64,000 nucleotides of DNA from E44-bin88 sp034419075 (GCA_034419075.1 DAOULR010000004.1:1-64000), one strand, 5' to 3'. Positions 1 to 9,508 are shown, numbered from the stretch's first letter. The notes: generated by a model not told the origin, from the sequence alone. A program made the numbers and translations.

Positions 1-83
1 GGGTACTGCCGACCTTTGACGTCGAATCCGGTTTGTACCTCGTACTTCGGTTTTGTTACCAGGTTCTTAGAATAGTCAGCCAT
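1..83 (-). CDS. Unknown protein, N-terminal 27 residues only
   Basis: A reading frame starts at ATG 83-81 on the minus strand and leaves the window. It is preceded at good distance by a strong Shine-Dalgarno (AAGGAG). The visible N-terminus begins MADYSKNLVTKPKYEVQTGF and is hydrophilic, without a signal peptide. I do not recognise the family from so short a piece. It lies 200 bp downstream of the UPF0261 gene on the same strand and could be the last visible member of the leftward cluster that begins with the LysR gene. Confidence 0.55.
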   Translation of the reverse strand, partial: MADYSKNLVTKPKYEVQTGFDVKGRQY

Positions 84-282
84 TTTCCACACTCCTTTTT
101 TAGATTTTCTATAGTTTAATCGACAAGGCCACCTTTCCTCATCGCCGCCGTCGATGGTGGGGACAGCCCCGAATGTTACTATAGATATTTGTGTTTAGCA
201 ATACCAAGATTTACAACTGTCGGTGAGGCTCTGTTCCTTTCAGCGTGTTCCATAGTCTTTTGCCTATGAATATTACACGGTG

Positions 283-1518
283 CTAGACTTTCTGACGGGC
301 TTGCTCAAGCTGAACGAAGGCCTCGACCAGGGCCAGGGCGAACTCGGCGTCCTCAAGGTGACAGTCCAGCTCCTCGATTTCGATTTCCGGCTTCAGCTTT
401 CTCCTCAGTTCCTCAACGAATACCTTGTCTTCTTCAGGGGCATGCAGCACCGAGCCTTCTCTGTCCAGAGAAGACCAGCCCCGGGTCGGGAAGATGATTT
501 TTACCAGCCCCTTGGCCTTATTCAGTTTCCTGGCATAGACCCCGGCGGCGGTGGTCAGCTCTTCCCGGTTGTAGCGCGTCTCGATGCGGGCTTCGTCCTG
601 TTTTAGTTTTTTCTCTCTGGAGGCGTACTTTTCCGGCTGCCTTCGGCTCAGGCTGGCGTTGGTTATATTTATACTGCAGGGGGCAATGACCTGGGGTAGA
701 CCTCTCTCCCCGGCGGCTTCAAGCCTTTTCGGCCCGGCGGCGCGGGTACCGTGAAAGAGCTCCTCAATGACACCGGCCGGAGCGATATCTATCACTCCGT
801 CGAAGAAGCCCTGGACTATCAGGTCCTCCATTGCCCTATCGCCTATTCCCTGGGCGTGAAAAGGATAGACCCGGTAGCCCCTCTCTTCCAGGTGCTGCTT
901 TACCAGCCGAGCGCAGTTGTCCGACCAGCCGAGCTGGGTTATGGCCACCGATTTCTCAAGCAGGCTGGAGATAGCTTCGCCGGAGTCCTTCAGCATACCG
1001 CACATAGCCCCGGCGGCCCGGGTCAAGACGCTCATCGCCAGCTCGTTGAGCCCGGCAAAATCGACTACGCCCTGTATTATCGTCATGTCCATAGTGTCAT
1101 ACAGGCGGCGCACCTGGGCCGGAATCACGCCAGGGCAGACGATAATCTTGGGTATGCCGAAGGGGAGCTGCTTCATTACCCGGGCCCCGAAGAGGGCCAT
1201 GGTGGAGCCGCCGATGGCCATAATACCGCCGACCTCACCGGCGGCGTAGAGCTGCCTGACCTTCTCCGTAGCCCCTCTTTCCATGGTCTGGGTCAGCCAG
1301 TCCCTGTTTTTGGATGCTCTGATTTCCTCAATGGTACTGCCGCCTAAACGGGCGATTTCGTCGGGGCCGACGTCGGCCTGGGAGGAGGGCTGACCGCCCA
1401 TACTGACATCAATGACAATCACGCGGCACTGTTTCTGCTCCAGCTGCTGCTTCAGGAAGAGTATTTCTTCTCCCTTGGTGTCTAGCGTCCCCATAACTAT
1501 TACAGATTTCTTGCCCAT
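283..1518 (-). CDS. UPF0261 / Tm-1-like ATP-binding protein
   Basis: 411 residues, full length for the UPF0261 family. The N-terminal half (about residues 5-180) has the Tm-1-like nucleotide-binding fold, starting KKSVIVMGTLDTKGEEILFL and containing a Gly-rich GGSTMALFGARVM stretch. The C-terminal half has the family signature GLVKIIFPTRGWSSLDREGS. The biochemical role of the bacterial family is not established. The plant Tm-1 homologue binds ATP and inhibits a viral replicase, which says little here. The ATG at 1518 has AGGAAAG upstream. It follows the split PEP-synthase-like pair on the same strand, so a role in the same catabolic pathway is an inference from position. Confidence 0.85.
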   Translation of the reverse strand: MGKKSVIVMGTLDTKGEEILFLKQQLEQKQCRVIVIDVSMGGQPSSQADVGPDEIARLGGSTIEEIRASKNRDWLTQTMERGATEKVRQLYAAGEVGGIMAIGGSTMALFGARVMKQLPFGIPKIIVCPGVIPAQVRRLYDTMDMTIIQGVVDFAGLNELAMSVLTRAAGAMCGMLKDSGEAISSLLEKSVAITQLGWSDNCARLVKQHLEERGYRVYPFHAQGIGDRAMEDLIVQGFFDGVIDIAPAGVIEELFHGTRAAGPKRLEAAGERGLPQVIAPCSINITNASLSRRQPEKYASREKKLKQDEARIETRYNREELTTAAGVYARKLNKAKGLVKIIFPTRGWSSLDREGSVLHAPEEDKVFVEELRRKLKPEIEIEELDCHLEDAEFALALVEAFVQLEQARQKV

Positions 1519-1630
1519 GCCGCTTTCCTGTTAGCGCCTATACCCCGAGCCGGTGAAGGCTGTTTCCGAGGTAAGGTTGATTCCCCTGATTTTTCATCTG
1601 GGGGAACACTGCCCGCCAGGCTGTAGGCCG

Positions 1631-3331
1631 CTAGTCTAAGATATAGATGGCACCCTGGGTCGCATCAACCCTTATTCTCATGCCGGTTTTGATCTTTTCT
1701 GTGCCTTCAAAGCAGTTTACTATTGTAGGTACTTGATATTCCCGCCCCACGATAGCGGTGTGGCTGAGCGTACCTCCTCTATCAGCAACCACACCCTTAA
1801 CTACACCAAAAATGGGTGTCCAGGCGGGGTTTGTTCCCGGACAGACCAGGATTTCGCCGGGTTGTACTTCGTGCAGTTGCTCATAGGTAAAGATAACCCG
1901 TGCCGTTCCCTCAGCCACCCCCGGTGCCCCGCATACGCCGTAGATATCGGCTTTTAGTTCTGGCTTTACCTTGGGCATCTCGCCAACGACGAGTTTGATG
2001 ATAATTACGTCTCCTGACGGGAGCAGGTCCTTCCCCACGGCTTCATTCATGTCTGCCCTCTCGGTAAATACGGGGGGCGTCTCCTTAAACCTCAACCGCT
2101 CCCAGTCCGCACGGCGCCTGTTGGCTATGTACTGTAGTTTGTGGAATTCGGGGGCCAGCATCACCTGCTCAATCTCATCGGGGTTGAGAAAGAGGGTGTC
2201 GTCGGGTCTGTCAATGGTTCCGGCCTGCATCAGTCTCCGGCCTATCCCCAGAAGCCCGCGGCGTATCAGCGCATGACTGTAGAGTTCACAGTAAAGGTCA
2301 TGCTCCTCACTATATGAGCCTACTTTCCCGCCCAAGTTTATCAGCGCCCTGAGCCATTCCCTTTCTGCCTCAGGTACCTTTTGTAATAGCTCCGTTATTG
2401 CTTTTTCTCTTCCCTTAATTAATTCCAATCTTACCTTTTCAAGGTCGAAATCGGCGCCTTTGCCGATAAAAGTCTGAATGACAGAGATAGCGGCCGAGGG
2501 CTCCTCAAGCCAATATGGCTCATCAAAGTCCATCATACGCACCATCCTCCACCCTTCCTCCTGCAGAAATTCATAAAAATCTTTCTTCCACTTTTTCCCG
2601 GCATCACTCTCCTCAAGTTTGGACAGGACATCCTTAGCCTTATTGTTGTTAAATAGGTCAGACAGCCCCGACTTTACCGCAGCCTTAGCAAACTGGCTCA
2701 TTTGCTTGTCAACCTGAAATACCTTATTGTCGAAGCCCCGGAACATGTTCTGGAACTCAGGACTTTCGGCAGTAAGCCCAAAGCGTGCCGCCTGCTCCTC
2801 GATTAAGGCAAAGGCACTCATTGAGGTGTACATTCCCAGAAAGTGAATCTCCCACATTCGGCGATAGGTACTGATCATGTCCCATAAGTGATGGAGGAGG
2901 TCAATATTGGTGGCCTTGTCCAGGTCGAGGGACTTCAAGTGGTCATATAGGCCCAACAACTCTTTTTTGTAGCCTTCCCATAACCCGTCGAAGTCCTCAA
3001 CCCAGGGAATTAGGGCCTCTTTGAATTTGGCTGTGCGTTTATCTATCTCCTCTTTATCTTGGATAATATGCATGGCCACATAGGTCGAGCCATCCTTGAT
3101 TTTTTGAGACCAGCCTTTACAGGTTGGTATACTCAGCGTCTCGGAGGCATACTGAGACCCAACCGGGTTTGCCCGGCCGTAGAACCAGCTGTACATCGGG
3201 GTCAAGCGGGGTACACTATGCACACCGTCGTGGAAATAAGAGTGCATCTCAGGTACGTCAATCTCTTCGTTAAAATCATAGCCCGGCACCGCATCCCACA
3301 GTTTCACCCCTCCCTTTGTCTCTTCTTTCAT
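1631..3331 (-). CDS. PEP-utilising mobile-domain protein, phenylphosphate synthase alpha-like
   Basis: 566 residues. The C-terminal 90 residues are the phosphohistidine swivel domain of PEP synthase/PPDK, with the catalytic motif GGTLSHTAIVGRE; His524 is the predicted phosphorylated residue. The first ~430 residues are helical, as in the central part of rifampicin phosphotransferases and phenylphosphate synthase subunit 1. The N-terminal ATP-grasp half is absent and is encoded by the next gene upstream (3372-4412). This split, with a ~65 kDa His-carrying subunit and a ~40 kDa ATP-binding subunit, is that of phenylphosphate synthase, which phosphorylates phenol with ATP. Substrate is inferred. 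A split phosphoenolpyruvate synthase or another phosphotransferase is the alternative. The third synthase subunit (CBS-type) is not seen. Confidence 0.75.
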   Translation of the reverse strand: MKEETKGGVKLWDAVPGYDFNEEIDVPEMHSYFHDGVHSVPRLTPMYSWFYGRANPVGSQYASETLSIPTCKGWSQKIKDGSTYVAMHIIQDKEEIDKRTAKFKEALIPWVEDFDGLWEGYKKELLGLYDHLKSLDLDKATNIDLLHHLWDMISTYRRMWEIHFLGMYTSMSAFALIEEQAARFGLTAESPEFQNMFRGFDNKVFQVDKQMSQFAKAAVKSGLSDLFNNNKAKDVLSKLEESDAGKKWKKDFYEFLQEEGWRMVRMMDFDEPYWLEEPSAAISVIQTFIGKGADFDLEKVRLELIKGREKAITELLQKVPEAEREWLRALINLGGKVGSYSEEHDLYCELYSHALIRRGLLGIGRRLMQAGTIDRPDDTLFLNPDEIEQVMLAPEFHKLQYIANRRRADWERLRFKETPPVFTERADMNEAVGKDLLPSGDVIIIKLVVGEMPKVKPELKADIYGVCGAPGVAEGTARVIFTYEQLHEVQPGEILVCPGTNPAWTPIFGVVKGVVADRGGTLSHTAIVGREYQVPTIVNCFEGTEKIKTGMRIRVDATQGAIYILD

Positions 3332-3371
3332 ATCCCCCTCCTTTTTTAGGCTATTTGAAAATTTTTGGGGT

Positions 3372-4412
3372 CTAAAGACCCCGAAACTTTTTAGCCATCA
3401 AATCAGCGATATGATTGGACGCTGATTCGACCTTCTTGGCGGCGACCTTTGCCGGACGAGTCTGAACCCAAAAAATGTTCCGGGGAAAGTCTATATCCTG
3501 CTCAATGGCCCACTCCATGTCCTGCGGGGATTTAAGGGTCTCCTCTACCGATTTGGCCACCCTGGCTATTTCAACAGCCTCTTCATCAAGGATGCAGGGT
3601 ATACTCCGTTTCTTGACAGGGACATCAGCCCAATCAGCTCCCGTTTTTGTGTAAAACACGCCCCTCATTTTATTGCCCGTATGTTTGGAGGCGATCTCTA
3701 GACTGGTCTTTTCCACCTGGAACGTATCAACACTCTCAGCTCCGCTCACCACGCCCTCACCCAGGCCCCAGTTGGCTTCAATGGTAATCTTAGAGGCGTC
3801 ACCATCAACCGGGTTTACGGTAAAAGCGATGCCAGAAGCACGGGCATTAACCATTTTCTGCACGGCCACCCCCAGCTCATCCCCGAGGATAGCTAACCCT
3901 TTGTTGACGCGAAAGGCAATAGCGCGGGGTGTGAAGGCACTGGCCCAGACCTTTTTTATCTTTTCCAGTACCTCCTCAATCCCGCGCACATTAAGATAGG
4001 TCTCAAACATTCCAGGCCTACTTTCTGTTCCAGCCGAGCGAACGGAAACGGCCACGTTTTCAGTTCCTGTCTTGCGGCATAGCTCCGTATAATAAGAAGT
4101 TATAAATTCTCTAGCTGAAGGCAGCATTCCTTTCTCTTCAATTGCGCCGCGGAGGTTTTCACTCATCTCCTCGAAAACTTGGATTCCGGCACCTTTGGTC
4201 TCGTCAAACTTTTTTATATACGAGGACATTTCATTTTTGGCGCCGGTTTCCTTAATAAACTTCCGATACATATCTATTGGAACGGCAAAACCCGGTGGAA
4301 CTGCTAAGCCCATTCGGACCATCTCTCCCAGATTGGCACACTTTTTCCCTACAATATCTTTATGCTCTTTTCCCAGCTCGTCGAACCAAAAGATCAGTTT
4401 TTCAGAGTGCAT
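3372..4412 (-). CDS. PEP/pyruvate-binding ATP-grasp subunit, phenylphosphate synthase beta-like
   Basis: The 346-residue form begins MHSEKLIFWFDELGKEHKDI and matches the N-terminal nucleotide-binding domain of PEP synthase: GKKCANLGEM near the start, SVRSAGTESRPGMFETYLNV as the ATP-grasp core, and GLGEGVVSGAESVDTFQV further on. Nothing of the swivel or PEP/pyruvate barrel domain follows, so it must work with the separate His-domain subunit encoded 40 bp downstream. A longer frame opens at TTG 4475. I chose ATG 4412 because family members start close to this point, though neither start has a convincing ribosome site. A GGGGTCT/AGACCCC hairpin (3367-3382) spans the stop codon. Confidence 0.75.
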   Translation of the reverse strand: MHSEKLIFWFDELGKEHKDIVGKKCANLGEMVRMGLAVPPGFAVPIDMYRKFIKETGAKNEMSSYIKKFDETKGAGIQVFEEMSENLRGAIEEKGMLPSAREFITSYYTELCRKTGTENVAVSVRSAGTESRPGMFETYLNVRGIEEVLEKIKKVWASAFTPRAIAFRVNKGLAILGDELGVAVQKMVNARASGIAFTVNPVDGDASKITIEANWGLGEGVVSGAESVDTFQVEKTSLEIASKHTGNKMRGVFYTKTGADWADVPVKKRSIPCILDEEAVEIARVAKSVEETLKSPQDMEWAIEQDIDFPRNIFWVQTRPAKVAAKKVESASNHIADLMAKKFRGL

Positions 4413-4649
4413 ATCCAGGAGTCTTTTCCCTGCGTCGATTACCGACAGTATATAGTAGAGGTTGAGTATAATCAATACCGTGCTTTTACCTGTAATGAGG
4501 TATGGCCCTTAGGCTTCCGAGAAAATACTGTAAAAATCTAAGAAGTCATTAAAATTATTATTAAGTATAAATAGAACCAACGCCAGCCTGAGCCGAAAAC
4601 AGTGGGGAAAATACGTCTCCAGAAAAAAATTAAAACAGGTCGAATATTT

Positions 4650-5591
4650 TCAGGTAGTAGGCAGGACTTTGAGAACGGCGCGGTTCTTGTAGGCCTGCCT
4701 GAGCAGGGAAATGAACTTGGTGCCGATGGAGCGGAGAGGGTTATCCCGGTGAACCAGGACTTCCACACCTATTTTTATCTCTTCTTTAAATGGCAGCGCC
4801 TTCAGCTTGCCATCACGTAGCTCGTCAATAACATTGTCCTCAAGCAGCAGGGCCACCCCCTGCCCCATTTTGACCAGACTCTTGGCCGAGTCTATGTTAT
4901 CCACCTCGGCGATGATGACCGGCTCTATATTCTTTTCCTTCATCAGCTTTTGCAGGATATCCCGACTGATTGACTTCTCCGCGGGCATAATCAGCGGGTG
5001 GCCGTTGAGAGCGGTAAACTCAAGCTTATCTTCCTGTGAAAGAGAGTCAGTCAAAGAGGCAACGAAAAGCATCCTATGTCCCCTGGAGACCTCTATCGTC
5101 TCAAGTTCGGGGACTCCGTAATCAAGGTTAGCCACCACCGCCAGGTCGTGCTGCAGATTTGAGATTTCCTCGACAATATGATGAGTAGGCCCCTCCCTTA
5201 TCTTGACCTTTACATCAGGGAAAAGCTCCTTAAATATGCCGGCCACGGTAGTAACGCTGGCCGAGAGGGTAAAAGACACCCCGATGCGGAGCATCTCCTC
5301 TCGAAAGTTCTGCAAACACATCTCAGCGAGTTTGGTCTGCCGGTAGAGATCCCGGGCATGGAGCAGAAGCGCCTCGCCAGCCTCAGTGAGAGTTACCCTT
5401 TTCTTCCTCACCTGGATAAGCTTGACGCCAAAACCGGCCTCCAGAGTTTTTATATGAAGTAATACCGTCGGCTGGCTCAGGTAAAGCAGGTCGGAGGCCA
5501 GCTTGAAGCTCTTCTTTTCAGCCACGAAATAGAAGGTGATTAGGTGCTCGGGGCTTACCCGGGGCGGCTTGGTTGGCTCGAAATAGGACAT
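4650..5591 (-). CDS. LysR-family transcriptional regulator
   Basis: 313 residues. A winged helix-turn-helix occupies residues 14-75 (LITFYFVAEKKSFKLASDLL, then LSQPTVLLHIKTLEAGFGVK), followed by the periplasmic-binding-like co-inducer domain (about 95-305). Length is normal for LysR. It points left with the PEP-synthase-like genes and lies back to back with the FAD oxidoreductase operon, the usual position for a LysR regulator of a divergent operon. The effector cannot be read from the sequence. The 190-bp divergent region contains AT-rich sequence and a TTGACG that could be a -35 for the rightward operon. Confidence 0.92.
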   Translation of the reverse strand: MSYFEPTKPPRVSPEHLITFYFVAEKKSFKLASDLLYLSQPTVLLHIKTLEAGFGVKLIQVRKKRVTLTEAGEALLLHARDLYRQTKLAEMCLQNFREEMLRIGVSFTLSASVTTVAGIFKELFPDVKVKIREGPTHHIVEEISNLQHDLAVVANLDYGVPELETIEVSRGHRMLFVASLTDSLSQEDKLEFTALNGHPLIMPAEKSISRDILQKLMKEKNIEPVIIAEVDNIDSAKSLVKMGQGVALLLEDNVIDELRDGKLKALPFKEEIKIGVEVLVHRDNPLRSIGTKFISLLRQAYKNRAVLKVLPTT

Positions 5592-5769
5592 TAGGTTTAG
5601 GCCTCAGACTCTAAAATATCAGTGAAATATAAAGAAGTTATAAAAAAAGTTATTAAAATGTTTACTCCTAAATAGGGTTGACGAAATTATACTCACCCAT
5701 ATACGCTATATAGACGAAGGCCCCTTTGTTTATAAAGTAACATAGGACATTTGACAAATCAAGATAACT

Positions 5770-5785
5770 AAGGAGGGCAACCTTG
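5770..5785 (+). promoter_or_regulatory. Ribosome binding site deciding a TTG start
   Basis: AAGGAGGG lies six bases before TTG 5783. The following codons encode the FAD-binding Rossmann motif almost immediately, and there is no ATG in a suitable place, so the oxidoreductase gene starts with TTG. Confidence 0.75.
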
Positions 5786-7399
5786 CAAGATTACGATGGG
5801 ATTGTTATTGGTGCTGGCCCAAACGGGCTTACGGTCGGTGCCTACCTGGCCAAGGCTGGGCTTAAAGTTCTGGTTCTGGAAAAAAGGTTTGAGCTGGGAG
5901 GGGGACTGTCCACAGAAAGGGTCACCATCCCCGGCTTTCTGCATGACGTTCACGCCATCTACCACATGATGGTAGACTATGCCCCGCCCCTAAAGGACCT
6001 GAGGCTGGAAGAGGACTTTGACCTGAAGTGGATATACCCGGAGCTGCAAGTGGTCATGCCCTTCTCCGATGGAAAATATCTGGCCCTCTATAGCGACCCG
6101 GAAAGGTCGTGTGAGTCTATCAAGCAGTTCTCAGCCAAGGATGCCGAGGCGTTTAGGAATTTCGCCAAGTGGTCACAGCAGGCGATGGACCTTTTCCTAG
6201 CCCCGGCCAGCTACGTAAACCCGATGGCCAGCCTCGACCAGTCAGCCCAGCTAGAGGCAAACCCCATCACTAAAAGAGACGACGAGCTTACCGGCTTCAC
6301 CCCCAAGCAGATAATCGATGGCTGGTTTGAGAACGAGCGGGTAAGAGCCTTACTCCTCTACCTGGCCTGTATGTGGGGCCTGGACTATGACTTGGAAGGG
6401 CTGGGCTATCTGGTGCCATTGATGCTCAACCGTGGTTGGCATTTCCGCTTAAGCCAGGGAGGCTCGCACCACCTAGCCCACCTGATGAGCAAGTTCATCT
6501 ACCAGAGCGGGGGGATGGTCTTAACCAACCAGATGGTCAAACGTCTTATAATCGAAGGCGGCCAGGCCAAGGGGGTAGAGCTGGAAGACGGCAGGGTGAT
6601 AAAGGCCAATAAGTTCGTCTGCAGTTCACTCAACCCACACCAGACCTTTCTGGAACTGGTGGGTAAAGACCACCTAGAGCCGGAATTCACCACTAGGGTT
6701 GAGGAATGGAACTACAGCGACTGGTCCTTTTTCACGGTACATATGGCCCTGTATGAAGCACCACAGTTTAAGATAGCCGAAGCCGACCCAAACCTCAATA
6801 ACTCGCTTATCTACGTGCTCGGCTATGAAAATGAGGAAGAGCTGGTAAATCACTTCGAGGCGATAAAGCGGGGTGAGCTAATAAGCGGCGGCTTCAACAG
6901 CTGTTTCCCGTCAGTCCACGACCCAATACGGGCACCGGCGGGCAGGCACGTGGGGCTTATCTCACAGGAAGCGCCCTATAATCTCAAGGACGGCGGCCCC
7001 CAGGCCTGGTACCAGGTCAGGAGGGAGCACGCCGGACGGTGCAAGGAGGTGCTACGGAGATACGCACCAAACATGACCGATGAAAACATAATCTGGGACT
7101 ACATGGGCACCCCCCTCGACACCGAGAACAAGTTCTCCGACATGAGGCAAGGCTGCTTTAAGCAGGGTGCCTATCTGCCGCTACAGATGGGCTATTTCCG
7201 GCCCAATGAATACTGCTGCCAGCACTCGACGCCGATAGAAAAGCTGTATATGTGCGGTGCCTGCACTCACTCCGGCGGTATGATAACCTTCGGCCCGGGC
7301 TACTGCGCCACCGAAAAAATAGCCGAGGACCTAGGCATTGAGAAGTGGTGGCCGGAGAACCACTACGTAAAGCTGGCTAAAGAAGCCGGGCTATTATGA
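5783..7399 (+). CDS. FAD-dependent oxidoreductase, phytoene desaturase-like (COG1233)
   Basis: 538 residues. The N-terminus has the dinucleotide-binding motif GIVIGAGPNGLTVGAYLAKA followed by the family's ELGGGLSTE segment that contacts FAD. The C-terminus has the second FAD motif, CGACTHSGGMITFGPGYCAT. Overall it belongs to the phytoene desaturase/carotenoid isomerase-like amine-oxidase superfamily, which dehydrogenates or isomerises hydrophobic substrates. No crt genes are nearby, so carotenoid synthesis is not supported. It is the first gene of a three-gene operon with a small protein and a second, diverged paralogue, and lies opposite a LysR gene. Substrate unknown. Confidence 0.85.
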   Translation: MQDYDGIVIGAGPNGLTVGAYLAKAGLKVLVLEKRFELGGGLSTERVTIPGFLHDVHAIYHMMVDYAPPLKDLRLEEDFDLKWIYPELQVVMPFSDGKYLALYSDPERSCESIKQFSAKDAEAFRNFAKWSQQAMDLFLAPASYVNPMASLDQSAQLEANPITKRDDELTGFTPKQIIDGWFENERVRALLLYLACMWGLDYDLEGLGYLVPLMLNRGWHFRLSQGGSHHLAHLMSKFIYQSGGMVLTNQMVKRLIIEGGQAKGVELEDGRVIKANKFVCSSLNPHQTFLELVGKDHLEPEFTTRVEEWNYSDWSFFTVHMALYEAPQFKIAEADPNLNNSLIYVLGYENEEELVNHFEAIKRGELISGGFNSCFPSVHDPIRAPAGRHVGLISQEAPYNLKDGGPQAWYQVRREHAGRCKEVLRRYAPNMTDENIIWDYMGTPLDTENKFSDMRQGCFKQGAYLPLQMGYFRPNEYCCQHSTPIEKLYMCGACTHSGGMITFGPGYCATEKIAEDLGIEKWWPENHYVKLAKEAGLL

Positions 7400-7419
7400 C
7401 CAAATAAAGGAGTTTTCTT

Positions 7420-7785
7420 ATGTATATCAGGTCAACAGGTCTAGGTAAGACGCTACTTCAGTGCCAGGTAGAGAGCGTTGAATCCAGCACTATTATCCCG
7501 GCGACGCTGGAAGCCACCAAAGAGGGCGAAGGGGAGCCAACCAGGCTGCTGATGACGATGAAGGTGATTGCGCCGGTAACCTGGACGGTCAGGGCCTTCG
7601 TTGAGCCGGCTGATTTACGACATATCATCGGCTTTACTCTGCGGAACCCGAAGGTTCTATTCAATGCTCTGCGTTTCCTGATCTTCGGCGGCAGCTCTCC
7701 ATCACTGAAAGTCAAGAAAAAGGAGCCGGGAAAAGAAGCGGCAGAAAAAATAGTGCCACCGATACCGACTGATATACCTGACTAA
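7420..7785 (+). CDS. Conserved small protein between two FAD oxidoreductases
   Basis: 121 residues, beginning MYIRSTGLGKTLLQCQVESV. AAGGAG precedes the ATG by a normal distance. The body is mixed beta/alpha with a moderately hydrophobic stretch around residues 70-95 (HIIGFTLRNPKVLFNALRFL) and a Lys/Pro-rich tail. I do not recognise the family. Its position, 20 bp after one oxidoreductase and 36 bp before the other, suggests it is a partner or scaffold of these enzymes. That is inferred only from spacing. Confidence 0.6.
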   Translation: MYIRSTGLGKTLLQCQVESVESSTIIPATLEATKEGEGEPTRLLMTMKVIAPVTWTVRAFVEPADLRHIIGFTLRNPKVLFNALRFLIFGGSSPSLKVKKKEPGKEAAEKIVPPIPTDIPD

Positions 7786-7821
7786 TTTTTTAGATATAAA
7801 AGGACCGGGAAAGGAGGTCTT

Positions 7822-9486
7822 ATGCCAGACGAAAGCTATGACGCCATTATAGTTGGTGGTGGGCATAACGGGCTTATTGCTGCCTGCTATCTGGGCTGGG
7901 CGGGTATGAAGGTGGCCGTCTTTGAAAAGGAGTTTGAGCTGGGCGGTGGTGCCTGCACCGAAGAGCAGCCCCTGCCAGCCTTTCTGAGTAACCCCTGCGC
8001 CAACTTCACCAGTATGTACCGAAGCCCGGTTTGGCTGGACTTCAAGCTCTGGGAAAAAGGGGCCTGGTACCTCACCCCCGAGGTTGACCACGCCGCCATC
8101 TTTGACGACGAGACCTGCTTGGTGAGCTTTCCGGTAACCACCACCCCCGACCTGACCACCGGGGAGACGGTAGTCTGGGAGGAAAACCTGAAGAAAAACA
8201 CCCGGAATATTGCCCGCTTCTCCCAGCGGGATGCGGAGCATAGCGAGAAATTATTCGAGAAGTATATCAAAAAATGGAGGGAAGCCGTCGCAGAGTACCG
8301 AGCCAGCCCGATACCCCCCTGGGGAGTCAAAGACCCGGTGGAAAAGCTAGTTGACGACCCCGAGAGCGGTCTTGACCCGGGATGGCAGTTCATGACGGTC
8401 AAGCAGGCCGCCTGCGACCTCTTTGAGAGCACCGAGCTTAGGATGCTTTTTATGAGGTCGATGCAGACCAGCACCGGCTGTTTCCCCAACGATGTCGCCC
8501 CCCTGGTAGAAACACTTTCCCAGCTTGGGGTGACCATGGGCTGGTCGCCGGCCACCGTGGTTCAGGGCGGCGCCCATAACGTCGCCCACGCCCTGCAGAA
8601 GGCGGTAACCGAGGTGGGCGGAACCTTTTTCGTCCGGCACCCGGTGGAAAAGATTATTGTCGAAAACGGCGTGGCCACCGGGGTACGCCTGGCCGACGGT
8701 TCGGAGATAAAGGCCACCAAAGTAGTGGTCAGCGACGTCACCGTGAATATGACCTTCCTCGACCTTATTGGCCGGGAGCACATCAGTTCCGACCTGGCCC
8801 GCAAAATAGAGAACTTCTCCTACGACCGGGGGAACCTGCACTGGGCCTGGTTTGCCCTCCATGAGCCCCCCGACTACAAGGCGAACGCCTTTGACCCGGA
8901 CTGCAACCGGGTGCGTCGGTGCTGGCTGATGCCCAAGGACCTGGACTACTACGTTAGCAAGGAACAAGCGGAGTGCTTTACCCGCGGTGTTCCGGAGAAG
9001 CTGTTTATGCTAATTGGGCAGGAGACACTGGTAGACCCGACGCGAACGCCCAAGGGAAAGCACAACTTCCTCATCGAGCAGTTCACCGCCCCTGAGCGCT
9101 TTTTCTCGGAAAAACAGTGGCTGCAGATAAAGAAGGACTTCGTCGAGGAAGCGGCCAAGCAGTGGCAATGGTACGCCCCCAACCTGACCAAGGACAAGAT
9201 TATTGACGCCTGGGACAACACCCCCTATGACATCGTGCGCCGCAACGCCAGCATGCCCGAAGGCTCCTGGCCGGTGGGGGCGATGTACGCCTCCCAGATG
9301 GGGCGGCTCCGGCCTTGTGCTGAGCTTTCCGGCAACCGGGCGCCGATTAAAAACCTCTACCTCTGTAACGCCACCCAACACTATGGGGGAGGGCTGCGCG
9401 GCGTCAACGGCTATATCTGCTACAAGGTGATGGCTGAAGACCTGGGCCTGCCCAAGATATGGGAGGAAAAGGGGAGGCCGTATTAA
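7822..9486 (+). CDS. FAD-dependent oxidoreductase, second paralogue (COG1233)
   Basis: 554 residues with the N-terminal motif AIIVGGGHNGLIAACYLGWA, then ELGGGACTEE, and a C-terminal FAD segment ending HYGGGLRGVNGYICYKVMAE. It is similar in plan to the gene at 5783 but clearly diverged, so the pair may form a heteromeric enzyme or act on successive intermediates. A good Shine-Dalgarno (AAAGGAGG) precedes ATG 7822. The operon ends here at a hairpin terminator (9509-9541). Confidence 0.85.
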   Translation: MPDESYDAIIVGGGHNGLIAACYLGWAGMKVAVFEKEFELGGGACTEEQPLPAFLSNPCANFTSMYRSPVWLDFKLWEKGAWYLTPEVDHAAIFDDETCLVSFPVTTTPDLTTGETVVWEENLKKNTRNIARFSQRDAEHSEKLFEKYIKKWREAVAEYRASPIPPWGVKDPVEKLVDDPESGLDPGWQFMTVKQAACDLFESTELRMLFMRSMQTSTGCFPNDVAPLVETLSQLGVTMGWSPATVVQGGAHNVAHALQKAVTEVGGTFFVRHPVEKIIVENGVATGVRLADGSEIKATKVVVSDVTVNMTFLDLIGREHISSDLARKIENFSYDRGNLHWAWFALHEPPDYKANAFDPDCNRVRRCWLMPKDLDYYVSKEQAECFTRGVPEKLFMLIGQETLVDPTRTPKGKHNFLIEQFTAPERFFSEKQWLQIKKDFVEEAAKQWQWYAPNLTKDKIIDAWDNTPYDIVRRNASMPEGSWPVGAMYASQMGRLRPCAELSGNRAPIKNLYLCNATQHYGGGLRGVNGYICYKVMAEDLGLPKIWEEKGRPY

Positions 9487-9508
9487 GCCGTAGATAGGCT
9501 AAAACTTA

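Noticed and set aside
7702..8967. Long minus-strand open frames (up to 222 codons) opposite the second FAD oxidoreductase.
   Set aside because: They are antisense to a gene with clear family motifs, a result of GC-rich third positions; translations show no domain.
5783..9486. Carotenoid biosynthesis operon.
   Set aside because: The two desaturase-like enzymes lack neighbouring crtB, crtE or other carotenoid genes; family similarity alone does not support this pathway.
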